From Ailurus styani (lineage: Eukaryota; Chordata; Mammalia; Carnivora; Ailuridae): a DNA stretch of 64,000 bases. The DNA is taken from the NCBI GenBank assembly GCA_002007465.1, contig LNAC01000030.1:7299410-7363409 (forward strand), read 5' to 3'. Shown here in pieces: positions 23,441-33,427 of this stretch. Position numbers and translations under genes: made by a program. The notes beneath the pieces are model-generated. The model was given only the letters and a program-made list of their open reading frames with translations, had not been told where the DNA came from and searched no databases. Position 1 is the stretch's first letter. Each line of letters opens with the position of its first letter.

Positions 23441-23834
23441 GGGAGTGTTCACGTAAGTGATGAAGAAACATTCATTCATGCAACCTATATTTATTGAACA
23501 CCTACTATGTGCCAGGCAGTTCTACTGCTGGGCATCCAGAGAGGAACAAAACAGTCCTCCTGGAGTTCTGAATGTGCAAAGATGAGGGATGTGTGCTTGG
23601 CATGTCAGGGTCGGAAGAACTGAAATTTTGGTGGGGCTATAGCTTAGAGGTTCGTTGTGGGGGTAGACAGGGCAGAAAGCCAGAGGTGAGTGTGGTCTGA
23701 CCACACCAGCATTATGGGTCACTTTTTGGAGGTTAGACTTTATCAGTTTGGGATGTGGGGAGGTCTCTTGGTCAACTCCCAAGGAAACTCTGGGTTGAAG
23801 GGACAGCTAGCTGTCTGTAGTTTCTTAGGATTGC

Positions 23835-23956
23835 TTTTTTTTTTTTTTTTTTAAGATTTTATGTTCGAGTAACCTCCACACCCAATGTGGGGCTCGAACT
23901 TACAACCCCGAGATCAAGAGTCACACACTCCATTGACGGAGCCAGCCAGGTGCCCC
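23835..23956 (-). repeat. Short SINE
   Basis: Antisense, with AGGATTGC[C]TT duplication; a separate poly(A) run follows at about 23,967. Confidence 0.9.
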
Positions 23957-24402
23957 AGGATTGCCTTAAAAAAAAAAAAAAAAAGCAGAGCTGATTTTCC
24001 CCAAAGTTCCACACAGTTCCCACGGTGAGTTGTATGACATCAACAGAAATCAAGACACCTACATCACTGGGGCTCAAAGGACCCTTAGAAAACATCAAGT
24101 CCAACCCCTTCATTATACAGGTGGGAAGACTGAGGCTCAGAGGGTTGCACTGCTCAATTATCAGACACTATTGGTACCCACTGTATTCCCTGTCTACCTG
24201 TCCTCACTTGGAGGTCATAGGAGCCTGTTCCTGGATGCACCTCCAACACCTTCCCACATCCTGGAATGAGGGCTTCAGAGCAGGCTGGGATGCTTGGGAA
24301 TTGACACCGCCAGGAAGGACCCCTCAGCCAACGAAAGACCAGAGTTGGTGGTAAACACACAAATTTTTTCACTTTCAGTGGGACAACTCAGAGACATGTT
24401 CT

Positions 24403-24508
24403 TCTTTATTCTTTTTTAAAGCAATTTCTATGCACAACATGGGGCTCCAACTCATGACTCTGAGATCAAGAGTGGTATGCTCTACTGACTGAGCCAGCCA
24501 GGTGCCCC
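24403..24508 (-). repeat. Short SINE
   Basis: Antisense; GACATGT[T/C]CT duplicated at the ends. Confidence 0.88.
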
Positions 24509-24538
24509 GAAGACATGTCCTAATCAATAATCTCTCGA

Positions 24539-24738
24539 GGGCGCCTGGGTGGCTCAGTGGGTTAAAGCCTCTGCTTTCGGCTCAGGTCATGATCTCAGGG
24601 TCCTGGGATCGAGGCCCGCATCGGGCTCTCTGCTCAGCAGGGAGCCTGCTTCCTCCCCTCTCTCTGCCTGCCTCTCTGCCTACTTGTGATTTCTCTCTCT
24701 GTGTGTCAAATAAATAAATAAAATCTTTAAAAAAAAAA
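24539..24738 (+). repeat. CAN-type SINE, mustelid-like subtype
   Basis: Near-consensus, flanked by an exact TCTCTCGAGGG duplication; looks young. Confidence 0.96.
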
Positions 24739-24976
24739 TCTCTCGAGGGTCCCTAAGACAAGCCCTAGTTCACAGGAGTAGCCCCTCATTAACACACCCC
24801 CTACTGCTCTTTGACCCAGTGTTCTACTCCCTACTTCATTTCCTGGGATCATCTTGCAAATTATAAACTACTTGCTCCCAAATCTTTGTCCCAGGGGACC
24901 TCAAATTGAGACAAGGACTGTGGCCGACCTAAACTGCTGGCCTCCTGGCTCCCCGGCCAGCTCGCTTCCTCTGTAC

Positions 24977-25185
24977 CGGGGTTTTCAACCTGCACACCGT
25001 TAACATTCTGGAGGGGATGATGCATTGTTTTGGGGGCTGAGCTGTGAACTGGAGGATGGTTACCAGGAACCCTGACCTTTAGCCACAAGATGCCAGTAGC
25101 CCTTTCCAGTTGGCAACAGTCAAAAAAAGTCTGCATTGCCAAACAGCCCCCGGGGTGAAACCACCCTTGGTTGCAAACCCCTGTT
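24977..25185 (+). repeat. MER20-like hAT DNA transposon
   Basis: GTTTTCAACCTGCACACC ... GATGCCAGTAGCCCTTTCC ... CCCCGGGGTGAAACCACCC fits the MER20 pattern. It lies just beyond the ASAP3 poly(A) site. Confidence 0.65.
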
Positions 25186-25284
25186 TGCACTGCTGTCTTC
25201 CTTAGTAGGTCCAGAGAAAGAATTCCAGGCCCTAGGATTCCCACCCCTTCCATATTGTTCCTCAGATCCTACAAATGAAACCAC

Positions 25285-26635
25285 TGGAATTTAATAAAAA
25301 AATCTTTTATTAGAGATGAGTGAGATAACAAGTCTGAGATGAACAAAACCAGACGCTGGAGGCCCAGAAGATAACCCCATTCCTGTGGGATCCCAGACCA
25401 GTCAGGTCTCCGGGGTACACAGCCCAGCCTCCCAGGCCAGACTGCTTCATTGGCCATTGGCATCCTCTGGCCTCTCCTGTTTGGCCTGGCCCATCTCTGC
25501 CAAGGCCCAGTGCCCGGTGCCCATAAAACTGCGTTCGAGACTGATGATGGCTTAGCGGTAGCTGTTTTCTAATACAGGGCTGAAAGTCACGGTGGCACTT
25601 CTGGGACTGGGAAGCAGAACTTTAGTCCCTGCCTTCCCGTTCCTATTATTCTCCTTCCTCCTTTCTTAGCTCTTTCCTCCCGCAAGACTGGAAGGCTCCT
25701 GAGTTGACCAAAGTAAAAGGAGAGAAGGGAAGATCAATCATCCCAGACCGTTCCTTTCCTTCCTGTTACATCAAGGAGAGCAGGCAAGTGGGGGTTACTC
25801 CTGGTCTACCACTCTACTTCCTGGCTGGGGTATAGAGCAGAGGTCCTGGGGAGGGCTGTGCTGTCCCTCGAAAGGAGTGCTAATATGTATTTACTTAACA
25901 GCCAGGTCAGCGTGAGCACTGGCCAATCAGGATGGATGCGAGCTGTAGACAATGCAATGTCCAACGGTGTAAGGCCACTGATTGCCTGCCTGCCTCCAGG
26001 CCTGGGACCATCCCCTGGAATCTAGCCCTGCCCATTCCCAAACCCAGCCTTTGGGACCAGCGTCCCAGGAAAGGACCATGTCTGCAAGACCCTTGTCTTA
26101 GTCACGTGGCATCTGGACATACAGAGAAACTCAGTAAAGTACTAGACCAACAATTGTCCGAGAAGACAGCCCCTTGGCTGGCAGAATACCTGGTCTGGAT
26201 GATGAAGGTGGGCTGGTCCGACTCTTATGGAGCCCCCAGACAGAAACATATTCTGGTCTGGTGAGAGACTGAGGGTTCTGCAGCCAACGCTAGCTCACGT
26301 CTACTCAGACCTAGCTGTAGGGCACCCTGGGCGGTGTCTGGGCAGAGGGGAAGGAACTGCCATCAGCCAGAACATGGAAGGGCCCCGTATCCTTGGGGGA
26401 GGGGCACAGGCCCACAGCAGGGAGGAAAGCCAGCCACAGAGGCACAAGGGACAGACAGAGTAAGACCCAAGGGAACGGACACCTCCAGTGCCCCAGTCTT
26501 GTGGGCTCAAGTCCTAGCACTGAACATTGGGGTCCAACATGGGGCTAGTTCAGGCATGCAAGGGCCAGCAAGGAGCTAGTCTTGCAAAAGCTGCACAGAG
26601 TTTCCAGGAGAACCCCTCTCCTGGAGCCCTCTCCT
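25285..26635 (-). other. ASAP3: ASAP3 3'UTR
   Basis: About 1.3 kb from the stop to a poly(A) signal, with no interspersed repeat that I recognise inside it, which fits a real terminal exon. The homologous stop (TAG at 26,578-26,576) lies inside this span. Confidence 0.75.
25306..25311 (-). terminator. ASAP3: ASAP3 polyadenylation signal
   Basis: AATAAA on the minus strand in the context CTCTAATAAAAG. A T-rich stretch follows in the direction of transcription and a second TTTATTAAA lies just past it. It is the first canonical hexamer at the expected UTR length. Confidence 0.75.
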
Positions 26636-26649
26636 TCAGTGAAGCCAAC
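26636..26649 (-). CDS. ASAP3: ASAP3 exon 25, coding end as assembled
   Basis: Acceptor ccccag|GTTGG. With the exon 24 shift, reading gives WLH and a TGA at 26,638-26,636. In the expected frame the exon begins VGFTEGEGSRRG. A human-like SVQLLQD-stop is still present, ending at 26,576, but one base out of step, so this exon appears one base short in between. Confidence 0.6.
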
Positions 26650-26679
26650 CTGGGGAGAGAAGAATGAAAATTGACATGT

Positions 26680-26860
26680 TCTAAGTACCTCTCTTACATA
26701 CCAGCTCTTTATCTCCCTCAGTTCCACCACTGTCCTCTCATGGATAGATGCAATTATCCCCATTTAACAGACAATGAAACCGAGGCTTGAAGAAGCAAAG
26801 GCACTTTTCCAAGTCCTCCATGTCCTCCAGCCCCAGCTCTTCTTATCACGCGTGTCCCAC
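26680..26860 (-). repeat. MIR
   Basis: Antisense MIR, TATCCCCATTTAACAGACAA core, in ASAP3 intron 24. Confidence 0.65.
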
Positions 26861-27618
26861 CAACATGTATCCACTAAATGCTGAGGGATGGATACCTGGT
26901 TGTGGACACAGATTGGGGTCTAGTGCCTGATTCTGATGGACTGAGGATGACCATTCCTCAGAGAGGCCCAGCTCCTGCCCCTGTGTCTCCCACTCCCAGC
27001 ACAGACAACCACCGCCACCCCCGTGGGATCCCCAGGGGAACAAGGAACAGTGGTTTCGTGCTCAGCCCTACTGGCTCTGTCCTGTGCCCACTCCCAGGTT
27101 CCCCAACTAACTATGGGTGACTGTGAGAGACGTCGCGATTCAGCAGGGAGAAGCCAGATTCGGGGTGACAGCTCTTGCCTTATCCCTGTCACACACCCTT
27201 CCACCTGGGAGCTGGCTGTCTGGGCGGATTCCCCAGGGGAATCCTATACAAGGGGACAGTTAGGCAAGCCAGGGGCTGCTCTATGGCCGCCCTAATCCTG
27301 CCTCCTCTGCAGGGAAGTGAGCCACCAGCCTGGCTGACACAGGTCTGCTCATCTTCCCCGGAGAGAAACCGCAGCTCGGGCCTGCTCACCTCTGCCATCC
27401 CTCAAGACCTGGGCTCTCCACAGCTTCATGAGTCCTGGGCTGGAGTGGGAAGGGGGCACACCAGGACAGGGTGGCCAAACTGTGGCCACCCGACCTCCTA
27501 TGTACTCCGGCTATGGGTAGAGGTCTCCATGACCCCACCCCACACACACACTGTTGACCAACTCTGCCTCCCACGTGTCCTGCCACCGCCCCTCGAACCA
27601 CAGGCCCAGAGCTCATAC

Positions 27619-27710
27619 CAGCATGTTCCTTGTGGGCAGAGGCTGCCTGGCTGAGGGACAGTCTTCCAGGCTGCAGCCCACCCCGCCGATAGGAGCGAGT
27701 GCTCTCGGAG
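27619..27710 (-). CDS. ASAP3: ASAP3 exon 24 (apparent +1 frameshift)
   Basis: The exon opens in frame as SSESTRSYRRG, as in human by recall. After the CGGCGGGGTGGG run the human-like peptide LEDCPSARQPLPTRN is in another frame. The exon is 92 bases, while phase bookkeeping predicts 91, so one base is extra between about 27,670 and 27,686. Read literally, the tail becomes GLQPGRLSLSQAASAHKEHA and splices into exon 25. Acceptor ccttccag|CTCC, donor ATGCTG|gtatga. Confidence 0.85.
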
Positions 27711-28240
27711 CTGGAAGGCAGGAAAAGGCCAAGGTGACCTCATGCCAAGAGCCTCTTGGAGTGGGGGAGAAAGAGCTCAGGTTGGGGACTGAGACAATCG
27801 AGGAAAGAGGACTCCAAGGCCCTGGGCTGGGTCCACCACAGGCTGCAGAGGCCTGGAACTGGAGCTTTCCTGTGTCCACACTGAGAGGGCTGTGTGCAGG
27901 GAAGGAAGGACTGGATTGGGAGTTGGCCGTGGGACACAGCAGAGATCCCACGGAAAACCTCTAGAAGAAGCGATGCGGGCAGGACTCAGCCCTCTCCGCT
28001 CCATCTGCAGCAGTCTGGGTCCCAGGCTCCTTCCCAGTCCTCCAGGCTGGACTCGGGGGCAGGTGTGTGAGGGGTGAAGGGTCGCCTCACCCTCCACTCA
28101 AGGGCCAGCATATCGCATTAGTCGTGGGCCTCAGAGCTGGAAGGGTCCCAGGCTTTAGGCAGCCGCCATTTATGGTGGGAACGAAACGATGTGCAGAGGG
28201 GTCGGGAAAAACTTGCTCGGCTGCAGAGCTGGGCTCTCAC

Positions 28241-28448
28241 CTGAACCTGACCGGGGGATGCATCTCTGCAGGGGTCGTTCCAGATGTCAGGCGGGCTCGG
28301 GAGGGGCCCTCCTCAGAGCTGGGCGGGCTTTGGCTGGAACCCGCAGCTTCCATGGGGTCTGTGAAGGTGGAAGGGGCGGAGGCTGGGCTGCCCAGGCTCT
28401 CGGGGGCCCCGGAGGGCTCGGAGCTCAGGCTGGGGACTTCAGAACGAT
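28241..28448 (-). CDS. ASAP3: ASAP3 exon 23
   Basis: 208 bases of Ser/Pro-rich tail: DRSEVPSLSSEPSGAPESLG and onward to TTPAEMHPPVRF. Acceptor attccag|ATCG, donor TTCAG|gtgaga. Confidence 0.95.
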
Positions 28449-28509
28449 CTGGAATCAGAAGTGATAGGACCCATCTTTATCTCTTACTCTGTTCTCAATC
28501 TCAAAGCAG

Positions 28510-29040
28510 TCCTTGGCCTCTAGGGCCTATCACGGCTGCCCCCACTCCCCACGCCCCCCACCTGTCCGGGGCTCCCCTCGTTTCTCCTCATCCTGCTTGG
28601 GTCTCATTGGCAGGTCAGCTAGCCCACACTGACACACTGTTTTTGCTTCTGCTCCCCTGGCTCCTCAGTCTAGACTCCTCTGCTCAACTCTCAGGCTCAG
28701 CTCAGATGCTACCCCAACAGGACGCCTTCCTCAACCACCCCTCAGTCCCTACAGGACCTGCTGCCCCCTTCCCTGAGCTCCCAGAACAAGCTTCTTCAAG
28801 CAGTCAACAAACAGTTCTTGAGACCAGCCAGGTGCCGAAATACTAGTCAACAGAACACTCCACTTCTTGTCCTTTCGAGAGTCACGTTCTTTGTGGGGTG
28901 AGGGGCGGGGATTTACATTCCGTACCACGGTGTCTAATATTGTAATGAATTGCATTCTGGCTTCTATCTCCCCCACTAGACTGTATCTCGGTCACCCCCC
29001 AAACTACTGGACACAGTGGATGGCCAATAAATGCTTCTCT
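28510..29040 (+). repeat. L2 LINE 3' fragment
   Basis: Diverged L2: CCCACTAGACTGTATCTCGG and GGCCAATAAATGCTTCTC at the 3' end. Confidence 0.65.
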
Positions 29041-29059
29041 CTCTTTTTACTTAAGTAAA

Positions 29060-29205
29060 GCATTGAGGAATTTGGAATAAGACAGACCTGGGTTGGGATC
29101 CCACATCGGGCACCTAGCTGTGGGATCTCGGACACGTGACTTAACATCTCTGTTCCTTTACCTGCAAGGGGGAGATGATAACCTCTACCTGACAGGTGAT
29201 GGCGA
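29060..29205 (+). repeat. MIR
   Basis: Sense MIR: GACAGACCTGGGTTGGGATC ... TAGCTGTGGGATCTCGGAC. Confidence 0.75.
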
Positions 29206-29316
29206 GGGCGGGAGCGGGGCGTGGACCACCGCACGCACCCTTAGCTCAGCGGGCCGCCACACCGCAGACCCTCCGTGAACGGTACGAGGAGCACTTTTCT
29301 GGGCAGCCAGCCATAC

Positions 29317-29512
29317 CTCTGCCGGCGTGTCCTGCACGCCCTTGGACCATGGTCCGAGAAGGGTTTTTGACCGGCAAGGGTGGGGGGCAGGCCTCACTCT
29401 GGCTCTGAGGGGCAGCTGATCCCAGGCTGGCGATGGCCTCATAGGTTTTGTTGCTGAGGTCGACCCTCCCGCTGGCCCGGCGGGCCTGGGCTGGGGGCTT
29501 CAGAGGGGAGCG
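29317..29512 (-). CDS. ASAP3: ASAP3 exon 22
   Basis: 196 bases: RSPLKPPAQARRASGRVDLS, NKTYEAIASLGSAAPQSQSE, then ACPPPLPVKNPSRTMVQGRA. The CPPPLPVKN stretch is a proline-rich candidate SH3 ligand. Acceptor cctgcag|CGCT, donor GGCAGAG|gtatgg. Confidence 0.96.
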
Positions 29513-29647
29513 CTGCAGGGGCAAAAGCATGGGAGAAAGGACAGTCTGGTTCCTCCAGTTCAGCCCTGCCCCTCCCCCTACCAGGCCCAATCGGGCTGTT
29601 TCCATCCGCTGTCTAACAAAGGCCCAAGAGACAGGGCGGGGACCCAC

Positions 29648-29755
29648 CTTCTCTTCCTCATCCTCCTCACTGTCAGAGCCCGGCTCAGGGGAGAGTCCCC
29701 AGTTGTAGTCCACGTGCAGAGGGAAGGCGAGGGTCCCAGCCTGGGCCTGCTCCAG
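29648..29755 (-). CDS. ASAP3: ASAP3 exon 21
   Basis: 108 bases, 36 codons: LEQAQAGTLAFPLHVDYNWG then LSPEPGSDSEEDEEEK; acidic linker after the ankyrin repeats. Acceptor attggcag|CTGG, donor GAGAAG|gtgggt. Confidence 0.97.
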
Positions 29756-29849
29756 CTGCCAATAACAAAGCCCTGGCAGTTCAGAGGGTCAGGGGCTCAG
29801 CAGAGAGACAGAAAGGGTCAGGGGTTTCCCCTCCTTTCCTAGACCTCAC

Positions 29850-29917
29850 CAGCTCCTCACACTCCTTGTGCTGCTTCTTCCTGGCTATGTCCAGAGCTGT
29901 CTCTCCTGCCTCGTTCA
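29850..29917 (-). CDS. ASAP3: ASAP3 exon 20
   Basis: 68 bases: VNEAGETALDIARKKQHKEC then EEL; third ankyrin repeat. Acceptor cctcacag|TGAACG, donor GAGCTG|gtgagg. Confidence 0.97.
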
Positions 29918-29954
29918 CTGTGAGGGGTAAAGCCAAGGGTCATGGTCAAGGTCA

Positions 29955-30165
29955 AAATGCATTATAGCTTAGAGGTTACGATGGGCCTCTGGAATCAGAT
30001 TGTGTTTGAATCTTGGCTCTGCTATTTCCTGGCTGTGTGATCTTGGACAAGTTACCTAGCGTCTCTGGACCTTGGTTTTCTTATCTATAAAATGAGTATA
30101 ATACTTATAACTTCCGAAGAGGTCGTTGTGAGGACTAAAGGAGTTACTGTGCCGGTAAATAGTGG
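29955..30165 (+). repeat. MIR
   Basis: Sense MIR: GGCTGTGTGATCTTGGACAA, TTATCTATAAAATGAG. Confidence 0.85.
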
Positions 30166-30189
30166 CCGTCATAGTCACTATTATTTGAG

Positions 30190-30400
30190 CTCAGCTAGTA
30201 TTTACTTGGTTAGGTACTTTCAGAAACATCATTTTATGTTCTCTGCAGGTCTGCTAGGTCAGTGGTATTATGCCCATTTTACACACGAGGAAGCTGAGGT
30301 TCAAGAGGTGAATGGACAAATCCCAAGGTCACAGAGACAGTCAGAGGAAAGCCAGGATTAAAACCCAAGTCCGTCTGCAAAGTCCGTGCTCGTTACCCGT
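30190..30400 (-). repeat. MIR
   Basis: Antisense MIR, CCCATTTTACACACGAGGAA core; forms an inverted pair with the MIR to its left. Confidence 0.85.
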
Positions 30401-30487
30401 GCCCTCGGTCTGGGAAGAGGGCAGGAACTTCCACACGAGGAGTAGGAAGGAATGGAAGTCTGCTGGGGGAGGTGCTGGGAGCCCCAC

Positions 30488-30603
30488 CTGTGCAGAGCGA
30501 AGCTCTCCCTTTCAGCAGCAGCTTGAGACAATCAGGTTGGTTGTAGAGGGCAGCCCAGTGCAGAGCGCTGTTCCCATCAGCAGCCTTGGCATCCAGGTGA
30601 CCT
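30488..30603 (-). CDS. ASAP3: ASAP3 exon 19
   Basis: 116 bases: GGHLDAKAADGNSALHWAAL then YNQPDCLKLLLKGRASLCT; second ankyrin repeat with the conserved DGNSALHWAA turn. Acceptor ccgcag|AGGTC, donor GCACAG|gtgggg. Confidence 0.97.
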
Positions 30604-30722
30604 CTGCGGGGGAGGGAGGTCAGGGAGGAAGGATGGGGGACAGACATGGGAAGGGGTCAAAGTCAGGGAGAACAAGAGGGAGGGGGGAAGGATTGTGGAG
30701 AAGAGAAATGAACAGGGCAGGG

Positions 30723-30750
30723 GTGGAGGAGGAGGAGGAGGAGGAGGTGG
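30723..30750 (+). repeat. (GGA)n microsatellite
   Basis: About eight GGA units, within 25-55 bases of the ASAP3 exon 18 donor. Confidence 0.9.
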
Positions 30751-30774
30751 GCAGACGGGCAGGGAGGCTCTCAC

Positions 30775-30860
30775 CCATTTTGGATGATGAAGTCCACCAG
30801 GGGCAAGGAGGCGGGGCTGGCGACTCTGATGGCCAAGTGCAGGGCAAGCTCTCCAGGTGC
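30775..30860 (-). CDS. ASAP3: ASAP3 exon 18
   Basis: 86 bases: APGELALHLAIRVASPASLP then LVDFIIQN; first ankyrin repeat. Acceptor gtacccag|GCACC, donor AAATGG|gtgaga. A CCT-rich tract (GGA on plus) lies 25-55 bases into the downstream intron. Confidence 0.97.
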
Positions 30861-31587
30861 CTGGGTACATGTCCACACCTCTGAGATTCCCCCAGTTCAC
30901 CAGCCCCCAGTCCAATATCCCCCTTTTGAACTCTTGCTGCCCCTGACACCTCCAGATACAAAGTTGCCAGAACCCTGAGAGAGGAGACTGCAGGGAAGGA
31001 ACCTCGGGTTTGGGAGGAGGACTAGAGACCCTTCCTTCCTGCTTCCTTCCATGGCTCTGCCTCCTCTTGCCCCCACTAACACGTGCTTCCCAGACTTGGT
31101 TCTTAGCCCTGGGCTTTGTCTCTCTGCTCCTCTCTCTTGCTAGCCCCCCGAGAGCTCAGCTAACCTCAGGCTTTCAGCTCTCACTCATGAGCAAGCTGTT
31201 CCAAATTCATCCTTCATCTAAGTGCTGCACCCTCACTGCCCACTGGAAGCCCCACCAAGATATCAGAGAGTTCAAAGACCTGACATCCATCTTTCACGTA
31301 CACTCAGCAACTCCCGTCAATTTAACCTTCCAGACGTCTCTGATACCCTCGCCCTCCCAAGTCCCTGGCTCATGTGATGTTTGCTGCTAGAATCACCAAT
31401 GCAATAGCCTTCCCTGATCTAATCTGACTCACCTTTACCCATGTCCAAGGTTAGTCAAGGAAAAACAAAGATACTAACATTTCTTGCACACATGTTATGT
31501 GCTTGGCCCTTTATATACATGACTTCATTCTCACTTCAACCATGGGGTGCTATCATCCACTCATTTCACAGATGAGAATGGAGGCTC

Positions 31588-31734
31588 GGGGCGCCTGGGT
31601 GGCTCAGTGGGTTAAAGCCTCTACCTTCGGCTCAGGTCATGATCTCAGGGACCTGGGATGGAGCCCTGAATAGAATAGAATCTCTGCTCAGCGGGGAGCC
31701 TGCTTCCTCCTCCCTCTCTGCCTACTTGTAATCT

Positions 31735-31788
<54 letters not shown>

Positions 31789-31824
31789 AAATAAATAAAT
31801 AAAATCTTAAAAAAAAAAAAAAAA
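31588..31824 (+). repeat. CAN-type SINE with long TC tract
   Basis: Mustelid-like subtype inserted in the MIR. It has an AATAGAATAGAAT insertion after the head and a (TC)n at 31,738-31,785. Confidence 0.94.
31738..31785 (+). repeat. (TC)n microsatellite
   Basis: About 24 TC units expanded from the SINE CT region. Confidence 0.95.
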
Positions 31825-32078
31825 GAAAGAGAAACGGCTCAGAGAAGTGAAGTCACCTGCTGTAGATCACACAGCTAGGAAAACACAGAGCCGGGACTCT
31901 GGCCCAGGTCTGCTTCACGTAAGTGCTCTGTCCCATTTACCCCATTTACCTCTTCGACGGGTGGGGTTTAGAGCAGATGTCAGAGTAGGGGCAGAGGGAA
32001 GTGACAGCTGGTCCTGGAGAAGGACTGAGGAGTATGTGAGGGGGTGGGGTATAAATGGCCCTTGGAGGGGGTCCTCAC

Positions 32079-32256
32079 CTGTCCCTCAGGCCCAGGCAGC
32101 AGCTGTCCAAAGTCCTGCCCGTTGGCAAAGGCCTCTAGTACTGACAGGAGGTCCCGGTTGCAAATGGCTGTCCGGAGTCTCTGAGGCTCGGGTGTGGACC
32201 GGCGGGCAAACCTGTGTTCCACGTACTTGGCCACGATGTAGTCCCTGCGCGTGCTC
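32079..32256 (-). CDS. ASAP3: ASAP3 exon 17
   Basis: 178 bases: STRRDYIVAKYVEHRFARRS then TPEPQRLRTAICNRDLLSVL and EAFANGQDFGQLLPGPEGQ. It ends the ArfGAP fold (RRDYIVAKY) and begins the ankyrin region. Acceptor tcggcag|GAGC, donor GGACAG|gtgagg. Confidence 0.97.
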
Positions 32257-32505
32257 CTGCCGAAGTCAACCACAACCTCACAGCATGGATCGTTTCCACC
32301 CCGCTGAGCCCTGGAACCATCCCACAGGATCTCCTCCCCCCAAGCCCCCACCCCGCCCCAGCCATGTCCTGGACTGTTTCAGATCTGCGGGTCCCTTCTC
32401 CCTAGACTTCTGGTCCAAGATCCTTCTGAGAGTATGGGAGCGGGGGGAAGCGGATACCCCAGCCAGGACGCACCCCCCCCGACCCCCATCTGAGAATTCC
32501 CTTAC

Positions 32506-32600
32506 ATGTCACTCTCAGCTGAGGGTTTAGGGCCGCCGTGTGAGGGCAGCTGGGCCTCCATGACCTCATTGAAGCGCGTGTTTCCGATATTCAAGGCCAG
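32506..32600 (-). CDS. ASAP3: ASAP3 exon 16
   Basis: 95 bases: LALNIGNTRFNEVMEAQLPS then HGGPKPSAESD; ArfGAP domain (the LGN-like IGNTRFN motif). Acceptor actccag|CTGG, donor GTGACAT|gtaagg. Confidence 0.97.
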
Positions 32601-32708
32601 CTGGAGTCGCAGAAAAGCGGTGGGGTAAGACCGGTGCTTAGGACAGCGCCCCCTGGAAGACCGAGCCTCCAGAGGCCCGACCCCGATCCTCCGTGTTCCG
32701 GACCTTCA

Positions 32709-33247
<539 letters not shown>

Positions 33248-33378
33248 CTACGGAGAGGGTGCAAGGGGGCGTGGTTGTGATTCCCGCAGGGGCGGGGTCC
33301 CCCGAGGCTGGGAGGTGGATAGGGCTCCCCTGACCCCACCCCCAGGCTGGCCGCGGCGGGGAGGGGGAGGTCACTCAC

Positions 33379-33427
33379 GCCTCACACTCATGTTCATCTT
33401 CTGCCTGGAAGTGGTATGTCCTGTTGT
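33379..33427 (-). CDS. ASAP3: ASAP3 exon 13
   Basis: 49 bases: HNRTYHFQAEDEHECE plus two bases of Ala; PH domain. Acceptor ccccacag|ACAAC, donor GAGGC|gtgagt. Confidence 0.96.

Larger units (their letters stand above)
22451..25289. other. Intergenic space between TCEA3 promoter and ASAP3 3' end
   Basis: About 2.8 kb containing four SINEs, an old fragment around 22.97-23.78 kb and a MER20-like element. No gene was recognised. The two genes are tandem on the minus strand. Confidence 0.8.
26650..28240 (-). other. ASAP3: ASAP3 introns 24 and 23
   Basis: Two introns flanking exon 24 (26,650-27,618 and 27,711-28,240). The first holds a MIR at its 3' side; otherwise the sequence is GC-rich and unique. 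Confidence 0.85.
28449..29316 (-). other. ASAP3: ASAP3 intron 22
   Basis: Mostly made of an L2 relic and a MIR. No exon was recognised. Confidence 0.85.
29918..30487 (-). other. ASAP3: ASAP3 intron 19
   Basis: Largely two opposed MIR elements. Confidence 0.85.
31460..31935 (-). repeat. MIR split by a SINE
   Basis: Antisense MIR halves at 31,460-31,587 and 31,830-31,935 (CATTTCACAGATGAGAATGG ... GATCACACAGCTAGGAAAAC). Confidence 0.8.
30861..32078 (-). other. ASAP3: ASAP3 intron 17
   Basis: Contains a MIR split by a young SINE with a long TC tract. The 31.03-31.44 kb part is unassigned, possibly old L2. Confidence 0.85.

Noticed and set aside
27386..27616. Unspliced read-through of ASAP3 exon 24 as a 76-residue tail
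   Set aside because: A good donor (CTG|gtatga) at 27,618 and a matching last exon at 26,649 make splicing the better explanation.
28067..28846. A 259-codon plus-strand open frame
   Set aside because: It starts at GTG and lies opposite ASAP3 exon 23 and an L2 relic, so it is a shadow frame of real minus-strand coding and repeat DNA.
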